Positions 1 to 6,112 of a DNA stretch of 9,116 nucleotides are shown here, piece by piece. The notes below the pieces were generated by a model. That model did not search any database. It worked only from the letters and a program-made list of their open reading frames with translations, and had not been told where the DNA came from. The stretch is from Campylobacteraceae bacterium (GTDB lineage Bacteria > Campylobacterota > Campylobacteria > Campylobacterales > Sulfurovaceae): assembly GCA_027030605.1 (NCBI GenBank), contig JALVEV010000200.1, positions 1 to 9,116 of the forward strand. Direction: 5' to 3'. Made by a program: the position numbers and the translations under genes. Position 1 is the stretch's first letter, and every line of letters begins with the position of its first letter.

Positions 1-25
1 CATATTCATGTATCGTAATGCCCAT
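1..25 (-). CDS. 5' end of an unidentified gene running off the left edge
   Basis: Only the first eight codons are in the window, reading MGITIHEY on the minus strand, so no function can be given. The start is supported by a ribosome binding site AAAAGGAA (34-41, minus strand) nine bases before the ATG, and further upstream by a perfect TATAAT box at 61-66 on the same strand. The gene lies downstream of glmU in the same direction but appears to have its own promoter, after a hairpin that follows glmU. A later start outside the window cannot be excluded. Confidence 0.5.
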
Positions 26-60
26 GCTGTGTGTTCCTTTTAAGTTAAGAATTTGCAACG

Positions 61-66
61 ATTATA
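61..66 (-). promoter_or_regulatory. predicted -10 box (TATAAT) of the left-edge gene
   Basis: The minus strand reads GCTATAAT here, a perfect sigma-70 -10 hexamer about 20 bases before the Shine-Dalgarno sequence of the left-edge gene. No -35 match is seen, which is normal for Campylobacterota promoters. The stretch 26-183 holds no convincing gene. Confidence 0.5.
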
Positions 67-183
67 GCTTAGAGGGGTGTAATGTGTGTTGATTGTGGGC
101 GTTATAGAGTATTTGAATTTTATTATGTTACAATTCTTCCATGATTGATAAGAGCATAAAATAATTGTTATAAGTCAAGATAA

Positions 184-204
184 AGTGTAGATAAGCTCTA
201 CACT
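184..204 (-). terminator. hairpin directly after the glmU stop codon
   Basis: A perfect 8-bp inverted repeat, AGTGTAGA and TCTACACT, encloses a 5-base loop and begins on the base after the glmU TAG codon. On the minus strand it is followed by TTTATCTTG, a weak U-tract, so it may be an inefficient intrinsic terminator or a 3'-end stabilising stem. Its position suggests it ends the glmU transcript before the next minus-strand gene. Confidence 0.5.
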
Positions 205-1494
205 CTATTTCCCAAAAAATTTATAAAAGAAGTTAGGAACAAGCTTTAGAGGGGTTCGTGTTAAGGCAAGATTCCCTTTGGTAACATCTTTAGTTAAGGT
301 AGTTCCTGCTGCTATCATCACATCATCTTCTATGGTAACAGGAGCAACCAGTTGTGAGTCTGAACCAACAAAGACATTTTTACCAATAATGGTTTTATAT
401 TTGTTTTTCCCATCATAGTTACAAGTAATTACTCCTGCTCCAATGTTAGACCCCTCATCTATAGTACTGTCACCAAGATAGGCTAAATGACCAGCCTTTA
501 CACCTGTAAGGGCAGATTTCTTTACCTCTACAAAGTTTCCAACATGTGTTCCTTTTAGGTGTGAAAGAGGGCGAATTCGTCCCATTGGTCCAACATCTGA
601 ATCTTCAATAATGGACTCCTCAATCACAGAGTTGGTCTTAATATGAGCATTAATAAGTTTTGAAGCTCCTAAGATGGTTACACCATTTTCTAATATACAC
701 TCACCCTCAAAAGTAGCACGACAATCAATATAGGTAGTCTCAGGAAAACGCATAATGACACCCGACTCCATAAGCTCTTTTTTAATACGGTCTTGCATAA
801 TCACCTCAGCAGTGGCAAGGTCAAATTTGGAGTTAACCCCTTTAAACTCCTCCTCTTCTACATAGACAGGGTGTACAGTTTTTCCTTCATCAACAGCCAT
901 TTTTATAATATCTGTTAGGTAGTACTCCTCTTGAGCATTCTCATTTGAGAGTAGGGGGATGTAACGGTTAAGAAGCTCTGTATTGACACAGTAGATACCT
1001 GCATTAACCGTTTTGGTCTCTAGTTGTGCTTCATTACAATCTTTCTGCTCAACAATCTCCTTAACCTCTTCATTTTCAATAATAACACGACCATAACCAT
1101 AAGGATTATCAAGTTTAATTACCGACATATTGATGTCTGCATCTCCATCAGTCAATGCTAAAAGAGAGTTTTGGGTAATGAGAGGCATATCACCATTTAA
1201 AATAAGGGTCTTTTCATATTTAGTAGTTACTCCCTTCATCGCTCCACCTGTTCCTGGGAACTTCTGGGCATCTTGCATGTGGAAGTTGATATTTGAGTAC
1301 TCAGCCTCTATTGCCTCTTGAACTCTTTGTGCTTGATGATACAAAACAACAGTAATGTCATCTGAGAGTTTTTGTGCCGCATCAATGGCATGAGAGAGCA
1401 TTGATTTACCTGAAATAGTATGAAGAACTTTGGGGGTAGTAGACTTCATTCTACTACCTTTACCTGCTGCTAAAATAACGATGCTAATAGACAT
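205..1494 (-). CDS. glmU: bifunctional UDP-N-acetylglucosamine pyrophosphorylase / glucosamine-1-phosphate N-acetyltransferase
   Basis: GlmU acetylates glucosamine-1-phosphate with acetyl-CoA and then transfers UMP from UTP to give UDP-GlcNAc, the cytoplasmic precursor of peptidoglycan and lipopolysaccharide. The N-terminal uridylyltransferase domain (about 1-230) has the nucleotide loop LAAGKGSRMKS at 8-18, GTGGA at 81-85, NGDMPL at 100-105, YYLTDI at 191-196 and GVNSK at 219-223. The C-terminal left-handed beta-helix acetyltransferase domain (about 255-429) has the VGPMGRIRP motif at 301-309, GNFVEVKKS at 319-327, the catalytic-type His336 in KAGHLAYLGD, and GAGVITCNYDG at 352-362. At 429 residues it is shorter than E. 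coli GlmU (456), but both active sites look intact. The ATG lies six bases after AAGG. It is transcribed alone, divergently from the small acidic-protein gene. Confidence 0.97.
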   Translation of the reverse strand: MSISIVILAAGKGSRMKSTTPKVLHTISGKSMLSHAIDAAQKLSDDITVVLYHQAQRVQEAIEAEYSNINFHMQDAQKFPGTGGAMKGVTTKYEKTLILNGDMPLITQNSLLALTDGDADINMSVIKLDNPYGYGRVIIENEEVKEIVEQKDCNEAQLETKTVNAGIYCVNTELLNRYIPLLSNENAQEEYYLTDIIKMAVDEGKTVHPVYVEEEEFKGVNSKFDLATAEVIMQDRIKKELMESGVIMRFPETTYIDCRATFEGECILENGVTILGASKLINAHIKTNSVIEESIIEDSDVGPMGRIRPLSHLKGTHVGNFVEVKKSALTGVKAGHLAYLGDSTIDEGSNIGAGVITCNYDGKNKYKTIIGKNVFVGSDSQLVAPVTIEDDVMIAAGTTLTKDVTKGNLALTRTPLKLVPNFFYKFFGK

Positions 1495-1530
1495 TGGAAA
1501 CCTTATGTTAAGAAAATATTATTTTTTGTT

Positions 1531-1536
1531 ATTATA
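1531..1536 (-). promoter_or_regulatory. predicted -10 box (TATAAT) of glmU
   Basis: The minus strand reads GATATAAT, with a T-rich stretch (CTATATTTTTACT) upstream in place of a clear -35. The start of transcription would fall about 30 bases before the glmU ATG, leaving room for the AAGG site. It lies back to back with the promoter of the gene at 1589. Confidence 0.55.
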
Positions 1537-1554
1537 TCTAAGGTGGAGTAAAAA

Positions 1555-1565
1555 TATAGTATACT
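1555..1565 (+). promoter_or_regulatory. predicted -10 region of the acidic-protein gene
   Basis: Two overlapping -10 candidates are present, TATAGT (1555-1560) and TATACT (1560-1565). Either would start the transcript a few bases before the TAAGG ribosome binding site at 1577-1581, giving a short 5' leader. The 94-bp gap between this gene and glmU therefore holds two divergent promoters. Confidence 0.45.
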
Positions 1566-1588
1566 TTTAGAAAAAATAAGGCTTAAGC

Positions 1589-1873
1589 ATGAAAAAAGTA
1601 GGTATTAAATTTTTGCACCATATTGAGTATGAGCCATTTGAGTCTTTTCAGTATCTTCTTGACTATGATTTTGACTATTTTGATTTAGAGGAGTCTGTAG
1701 AGAAAGGTGAGATTTTAGAGCTTGATTTGGAAGATGAAGAGGAAGAGGATAGAGCTGATGATATAGAGGTTTTAAATGAATTTTTAAGTGAGTTTGACAA
1801 ACAGGGTATAGAGTATGAACTTTTTGTTTTTGATAATAAGTGGAGAAGAGAGGAGTTAAAAAATATCTCTTAA
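1589..1873 (+). CDS. small, very acidic hypothetical protein (94 aa)
   Basis: I do not recognise this protein. It has about 31 Asp/Glu against about 10 Lys/Arg, with an almost continuous acidic run at residues 46-59 (LELDLEDEEEEDRA) after an aromatic, acidic segment (LLDYDFDYFDLEE). There is no signal peptide, membrane segment or Cys, so it is expected to be cytoplasmic. It is a real gene: TAAGG lies seven bases before the ATG, a -10 region precedes it, and the frame fills the space between glmU and the AAA+ gene. It is transcribed towards the AAA+ ATPase gene with only 27 bp between the stop codons. Charge and size would suit a binding partner, nucleic-acid mimic or adaptor, but that is speculation. 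Confidence 0.85.
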   Translation: MKKVGIKFLHHIEYEPFESFQYLLDYDFDYFDLEESVEKGEILELDLEDEEEEDRADDIEVLNEFLSEFDKQGIEYELFVFDNKWRREELKNIS

Positions 1874-1896
1874 AAGTTCCATCTCGACTCTTAAAA

Positions 1897-1924
1897 AAGG
1901 TTATGAAGTAAACCCCATAACCTT
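1897..1924 (-). terminator. intrinsic terminator overlapping the stop codon of the AAA+ gene
   Basis: On the minus strand a perfect 9-bp stem, AAGGTTATG paired with CATAACCTT around a 10-base loop, runs into a T-tract (CCTTTTTTAAG). The TAA stop codon (1901-1903) lies in the second arm, so the terminator is partly coding sequence. No T-tract follows the hairpin on the plus strand, so it should act only on the AAA+ transcript. Confidence 0.8.
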
Positions 1925-4015
1925 CCCATCTTGAAGCTTTTTAAGCTTCTGCTCCTCTTTAAGACGCTCTATAAACTCCGAAGCAGAGTTAATCTTTTTA
2001 AATTTACTCTGTCTCTTAACTGTAGCAAAATCTCCAGGAGTTAAGTTTTTTAGTGACTTTATCTGATGAAGCTCTTGCTCTGTGGCTGTTAAGTTTAAGG
2101 TCTCTAAATAAGAGATAAAAATCTTCTCTAACTGTTTTGGCTCTAAGCTTTTGAACTCTAGTTTTATATCAAAACGACGCAGACTAGCTTGGTCTAAGTG
2201 GTCGATGAGGTTGGTTGTTGCTATGAAGACACCCTCAAACTTCTCCATCTGAACCAACATCTCATTTACCTGTGTCACCTCCCAATTGACTTTTGCTTGA
2301 CCTCTCTCTGCTAAGAAGCCATCAACTTCATCAAAAATAAGTACAGCCTCCTCCTCTTGAGCCTCTCTAAAGGCATTGGCGATGTTCTTTTCAGTCTCTC
2401 CTACCCATTTACTCATAAGCGATGACCCACTCTTAATCACAAAAGGTCTCTCTAACATCTGAGCAATATGTTTAGCAAAGGCACTCTTTCCTGTTCCTGA
2501 TACACCATAAAAACAGATACGTGCCGATTTGTTCTCTTTGATTCCCTCTACCAGCTCCTCTAGGTTGCTTTTTGTATTGACAAACTCTAGGGCATAGTTT
2601 TCTGGTAAAATACCCTCTGAAGTTAATATCACCTCCTCTTGCCCTTGGGCTTTAAGGGTATTATTGATAAGGTGCAGTAGGGCTTTACTCTGTTTTTTTT
2701 CAGGTAGATTTTCAGTGACTCTCATGGCAGAGGAGATAAGAGCAGGAGCAATACCCTCATGTTCAGAGAGCTTTTCAATCTCTTGGTTGCTCAATATCTC
2801 TTTTGTATATTTTCGAATAATATCAGCTCGTTTGCTTTTACTTGGAATAGGAAGTTCAATACACATATTGAAACGGCGAATGAGTGCATGGTCAATACTG
2901 TCAATATTGTTCGTAATCCAAATGGTTGGCACATCGTTTTTCTCTAATACTTTGTTAATCCATGCTTTGTCTGATTGCTGTTTGGGAAGCATAAAAAAGC
3001 CACCACTGTAACTCTCAAAAACATCTTCGGCTTCATCATACATTAAGATGGTTCGGCTCTTGAAAAAGAGAGCTTGTGCCGTTTTATAGAGACGTAGACG
3101 CTCTTCCCCCTCAATTGGGTCACCGTCGCTGTCAGCATAGCTAATCTCATAGAGTTTGGTTCCTAAGATGTTAGCAATGGTCTTAGAGAGTTCTGTTTTC
3201 CCTGTTCCTGGGAGTCCATAGAGTAAAATGTTTACCCCTTTTTGTTGCTCTTCAAGAGCTTTGTTGAGAAAGGGCATTAAAATCTCTAAGTCGCTTTTAA
3301 TATAGGAGTAGTCCTCTATGTTTAGTGTTCCCCTCTCTGCTACTTTGACGGACTCTTTTATCATCTCTGTAATATCACCATTAAGATTGAGCATATTGTC
3401 AGCAAACTCACTGTTAATAAGGTCTAGTGTCATACCAAATGAGTAGTTATCACTACTATCTAAGGTAAGAATAGCAGAACGACTAAATGTAGATTGAGGA
3501 GAGAAACTCTCATTAATGGCTTCAAAAGGAATGTTTAAAATAGTACTCAAAATACGTTTAACACGTGTAATATTGAGTTCATCACCCAGCAGTGAGAGGG
3601 CATTTTCTAAAATATCATACTGCTTTAAGAGAATGACAAACTCTAAAATCTGCTTTTCATTACTGTTTAAAGGAATAAGTTCAGAGAGCTTTTCAATGTT
3701 TTCTATGAGTAGAGGAGAGGAACTAAATGGAACCCTCTTATGCATACGGAGAAGTCTTTTTTTGAGCTTTTTTAGTGGTTCAGAGCGTTCAAAGTCATCA
3801 TAATCAAAATCGACATACTTCTCTAGTCCTAAAAAGATTGCCATATCTTCATGTTCAAACTCATTGTCACTGTCTATAAAGCGTTTATGCCCACCCATCT
3901 CAATAATGACTTTAAGTATCCAATAGGTGATTTTGTCATGTAGCTCATGAGGAATAAGCTGTTCCTCTATGCCCTCTATATTAAATTCATCTTCACTATT
4001 GCTAAAAAGACTCAT
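1901..4015 (-). CDS. tandem AAA+ ATPase (704 aa, two ATPase domains)
   Basis: A cytoplasmic protein with two AAA+ modules, in the broad Cdc48/FtsH-like group (COG0464). The N-terminal region, about 1-245, is helical and includes a segment (LNSNEKQILEFVILLKQYD, 116-134) that I know from proteobacterial double-AAA proteins of unassigned function. D1 has Walker A GLPGTGKT (267-274), Walker B ILMYDEAE (323-330), sensor Asn at 369-370 and IRRF (379-382). D2 has Walker A GVSGTGKS (504-511), pore-loop-like KWVGETE (536-542), Walker B LIFDEVDG (559-566), sensor TTN (600-602) and LRRFD (612-616). Both sites look competent to bind and hydrolyse ATP. D2 has the unfoldase-type pore motif and D1 does not. 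No protease domain is present, so it probably remodels or unfolds a partner; the substrate is unknown. AAGGAG lies six bases before the ATG. Confidence 0.92.
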   Translation of the reverse strand: MSLFSNSEDEFNIEGIEEQLIPHELHDKITYWILKVIIEMGGHKRFIDSDNEFEHEDMAIFLGLEKYVDFDYDDFERSEPLKKLKKRLLRMHKRVPFSSSPLLIENIEKLSELIPLNSNEKQILEFVILLKQYDILENALSLLGDELNITRVKRILSTILNIPFEAINESFSPQSTFSRSAILTLDSSDNYSFGMTLDLINSEFADNMLNLNGDITEMIKESVKVAERGTLNIEDYSYIKSDLEILMPFLNKALEEQQKGVNILLYGLPGTGKTELSKTIANILGTKLYEISYADSDGDPIEGEERLRLYKTAQALFFKSRTILMYDEAEDVFESYSGGFFMLPKQQSDKAWINKVLEKNDVPTIWITNNIDSIDHALIRRFNMCIELPIPSKSKRADIIRKYTKEILSNQEIEKLSEHEGIAPALISSAMRVTENLPEKKQSKALLHLINNTLKAQGQEEVILTSEGILPENYALEFVNTKSNLEELVEGIKENKSARICFYGVSGTGKSAFAKHIAQMLERPFVIKSGSSLMSKWVGETEKNIANAFREAQEEEAVLIFDEVDGFLAERGQAKVNWEVTQVNEMLVQMEKFEGVFIATTNLIDHLDQASLRRFDIKLEFKSLEPKQLEKIFISYLETLNLTATEQELHQIKSLKNLTPGDFATVKRQSKFKKINSASEFIERLKEEQKLKKLQDGKVMGFTS
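1933..1949. repeat. second inverted repeat inside the AAA+ gene's 3' end
   Basis: GAAGCTT and AAGCTTC form a perfect 7-bp inverted repeat around three bases, eight bases upstream (in the AAA+ transcript) of the terminator hairpin. It lies in the KLKKLQDG codons near the C terminus. It may stack with the terminator or protect the 3' end, or it may be a by-product of Lys/Leu codons. Confidence 0.4.
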
Positions 4016-4058
4016 GAAGAACTCCTTGGTTTTTTATAGTTATTTAATTTTTTTGGGA

Positions 4059-4064
4059 AGTATA
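4059..4064 (-). promoter_or_regulatory. predicted -10 box (TATACT) of the AAA+ gene
   Basis: The minus strand reads GCTATACT about 43 bases before the AAA+ ATG. A second AT-rich candidate, TATAAA at 4033-4038, is too close to the AAGGAG site to be preferred. It is divergent from the plus-strand promoter candidate at 4089. Confidence 0.4.
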
Positions 4065-4080
4065 GCGATTAGTAGCTTGT

Positions 4081-4111
4081 TACTTTTTTATAATGCTTTA
4101 TACTTTTTTAT
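4081..4111 (+). repeat. two direct copies of TACTTTTTTAT spaced by two helical turns
   Basis: Identical 11-base copies start at 4081 and 4101, exactly 20 bp apart. A weaker version (TACACTTTTAT) starts at 4131. The first copy runs into a perfect TATAAT box. A partly complementary pair, ATGCTTTAT (4093-4101) and ATAAAAGCAT (4116-4125), could form a stem with one bulged base. The pattern could be an operator or a set of overlapping T-rich promoters; AT-richness alone could also produce it. Confidence 0.4.
4089..4094 (+). promoter_or_regulatory. predicted -10 box (TATAAT) driving the 28-codon ORF and perhaps the HD gene
   Basis: A perfect TATAAT preceded by a run of six T, the usual Campylobacterota promoter form. 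It would give a leader of about 120 bases before the small ORF at 4224. A nearer alternative is TATTAT at 4173-4178. Which is used cannot be told from the sequence. Confidence 0.45.
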
Positions 4112-4223
4112 CTCTATAAAAGCATAATTATACACTTTTATTAAAAGATTTCACATTTCAACACAATTTATTTATTATCATTTAATCACCTAAAACAACT
4201 ACAATAAAAGGAGAAAATATCAC

Positions 4224-4310
4224 ATGAAAAAATTGTTAATGAAACTAATTAAACGATTGTTCTATCGCCCAGAGAGAAAGTTTCCTCCTATTAAAATACA
4301 GGTGCTATAA
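4224..4310 (+). CDS. putative small cationic amphipathic peptide (28 aa)
   Basis: A 28-codon ORF not resembling any gene I recognise. The peptide starts MKKLLMKLIKRLFYR and has nine Lys/Arg against one Glu, so its net charge is about +8. The first 14 residues alternate hydrophobic and basic positions as in an amphipathic, membrane-binding helix; the remainder has Pro16 and a Pro-Pro pair at 21-22. Translation is supported by a strong Shine-Dalgarno sequence AAAAGGAGA ending about ten bases before the ATG, better than that of the larger gene downstream. It lies 63 bp upstream of the HD-domain gene, so it could be an independent mini-protein, a leader peptide for that gene, or a toxin-like membrane peptide. 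No toxin-antitoxin partner is recognised. Confidence 0.55.
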   Translation: MKKLLMKLIKRLFYRPERKFPPIKIQVL

Positions 4311-4373
4311 AAGAGACTTTAATCTAATTGTTAAGAGCATATTACTCATAGTTATGTTACTATCCATTTTAAT

Positions 4374-6026
4374 ATGCAAACAAACAGAATAGTAAACGAT
4401 ACCGTCTATGGTCACATTCCCTACTCAGGATTAGAAGAGAAATTTTTACAAAGTAAAATAGTTAACCGTCTGCTTTTTGTCTCTCAAAATGCTTTGGCAT
4501 ATTTTGCTTTTCCCTCTATTACAACCAAGCGATACATCCACTCGCTTGGAACCATGCATGTAGCCTCTTACATGTTTAAAAACTCACTCATTAACAGCTC
4601 CTCTAAGAGTTGTAGTAAGTTTTTAAAAGAGGCACGGCACTCTATTAAGAAGATTATCAAAGAGTATAAATTAGAGATAGATTTAAAGAGTTTAAAGATA
4701 GAAGATAAGATGTTACTCGGCTTCTCTTTGGCATTAGAAGAGAAAGAGAACACAACTTATCTTATTTTACTCCAAGCGTTGCGTTTAGTAGGGCTTCTTC
4801 ATGATGTGGGGCATTTGCCTTTTTCTCACCAAACAGAGTATGCACTAAAACGTCTTTATGATTCCGTCTCTAAAGTAAAAGAGCCAAACCAAGAGCAGAA
4901 AAGATTTCTAAACTTCTATGCTACTCTAACTAATTCAGGTGAGATAGTACTTCATGAGGGTATTGGATATGCCTATCTTAATATGTTGTTTAACCATGAG
5001 GTCTCTGAACAGAGTCACAGTTCTAAAGCGTTGGTAAAACTCTACTACATCTTGGTCAAAGATATTTTTGATGAGGTTAGACGATATGGTTTTGACTATA
5101 AAGTACTTCATAACTATATTAGCTCAACAGTTGATGCTGACCGTATCGACTACATTAACCGTGACCTTTTGGCGAGTGGGTATATCTCTACTTCATCAGA
5201 TTTTTTACGCATTACCCGTGAGACAATTTTAGTAGAGGAGAGTGGAGTATTTAAACTCTGCTTTTTAACATCGGGGCTTTATGACATAGAACATCTACTA
5301 GAGAGCCGCTTTAACCTCTATAAAAAGGTCTTTTTTACCCATCATATTAGTCGTTTAGACACCTTACTTGAAAAGGTCATTACATTTTTATCAAAGGAGT
5401 TTTTAACCATTGCTCCTAAAGAGAAAAAAGTTTATGAGACAGTTGCTATGCTCTGGAAGTTTGCAGGTGAAAAAAATCCTGAAAAACAGTTAGATGTTAT
5501 CTCTCAACTTGATGAAAATTGGCTTATTTCGCTCTTTAAAAAGGAGTACTTTAAGATAAAGTATCAACTTAGCTTGACTTATAAAGAGCGTTACTACTTA
5601 GCAGCCTTTGGGGATATACTTTTTGGAAAACATCTTTTTAATGCTAACTGGAAAAATCTTTCAGAATTTTATAATATTTTAGGACTTACTACAGATGAAC
5701 GTTTTAAGTTTAGAGAGAAGTTTGGCTCAATCTCAAAAGAGCAACGTAAAAAATTAGAAGAGCGTTTAGAGATGCTTATAGAAAAGTATGGAAAAGAGGA
5801 TGAGTTCTATAGCTATAGCATTGTCTCTATGTCTATAGGTATTGATAAAAACTTTTTACTCTATGATGGTAAAAAAACATTAGTTATAGATGAGATATCT
5901 ACATTAAGGAAACGGTTAAAAACTTCTATGGCAAACTCAGTACCATTTTTTATATTTTCTAACAAAGAAAAGTTATCTTTAGAGATGAGAAGAGAAACGA
6001 AAAAGATTCTATTTGAAATTTTTTAA
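4374..6026 (+). CDS. HD-domain phosphohydrolase, SAMHD1/dNTPase-like (550 aa)
   Basis: Probably a cytoplasmic metal-dependent (deoxy)nucleoside triphosphate hydrolase of the COG1078/SAMHD1 type; substrate not proven. The order of motifs follows SAMHD1: VNDTVYGHIPYSGLEEKFLQ at 7-26, RYIHSLG at 53-59 (His56), HDVGHLPFSH at 143-152 (His143, Asp144, His147, His152), LHEG at 193-196 (His194) and VDADRIDYINRD at 253-264, where Asp256 aligns with the last metal ligand. All metal and catalytic residues are present. The interval His56-His143 is 87 residues against 39 in SAMHD1, because of a lysine-rich helical insertion (about 70-130). About 220 C-terminal residues are helical and unassigned. No in-frame start lies upstream before a stop codon, and no Shine-Dalgarno sequence precedes this ATG, although the conserved N-terminal motif shows the start is right. 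Confidence 0.9.
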   Translation: MQTNRIVNDTVYGHIPYSGLEEKFLQSKIVNRLLFVSQNALAYFAFPSITTKRYIHSLGTMHVASYMFKNSLINSSSKSCSKFLKEARHSIKKIIKEYKLEIDLKSLKIEDKMLLGFSLALEEKENTTYLILLQALRLVGLLHDVGHLPFSHQTEYALKRLYDSVSKVKEPNQEQKRFLNFYATLTNSGEIVLHEGIGYAYLNMLFNHEVSEQSHSSKALVKLYYILVKDIFDEVRRYGFDYKVLHNYISSTVDADRIDYINRDLLASGYISTSSDFLRITRETILVEESGVFKLCFLTSGLYDIEHLLESRFNLYKKVFFTHHISRLDTLLEKVITFLSKEFLTIAPKEKKVYETVAMLWKFAGEKNPEKQLDVISQLDENWLISLFKKEYFKIKYQLSLTYKERYYLAAFGDILFGKHLFNANWKNLSEFYNILGLTTDERFKFREKFGSISKEQRKKLEERLEMLIEKYGKEDEFYSYSIVSMSIGIDKNFLLYDGKKTLVIDEISTLRKRLKTSMANSVPFFIFSNKEKLSLEMRRETKKILFEIF

Positions 6027-6068
6027 ATTTAGTTAGGATATTTTAGAGTAAAACATAATTTTTTTAGT

Positions 6069-6074
6069 TATGAT
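6069..6074 (+). promoter_or_regulatory. predicted -10 box (TATGAT) of the membrane-protein gene
   Basis: TATGAT follows a run of seven T (about 6059-6065) in the 86-bp gap after the HD gene. Transcription would begin about 32 bases before the ATG and include the AAAGG site at 6098-6102. This suggests the gene need not depend on the HD promoter, although no terminator separates them. Confidence 0.45.
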
Positions 6075-6112
6075 TCCTTTTAATTGTAGATAGTAGCAAA
6101 GGTATAAAAATA

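Noticed and set aside
82..144. A 20-codon plus-strand ORF (MCVDCGRYRV...) after GAGGGG
   Set aside because: The purine run is only four bases from the ATG, the ORF lies between a minus-strand gene and its promoter, and nothing else supports it.
2693..2700. Run of eight T (eight A in the AAA+ coding strand), a possible phase-variation tract
   Set aside because: It encodes Lys-Lys in an AT-rich gene, is short for a contingency tract, and the frame is intact.
6053..6073. CATAA...TTATG inverted repeat after the HD gene
   Set aside because: The stem is only five to six A/T-rich pairs, and the T-run lies in the loop rather than after the stem.
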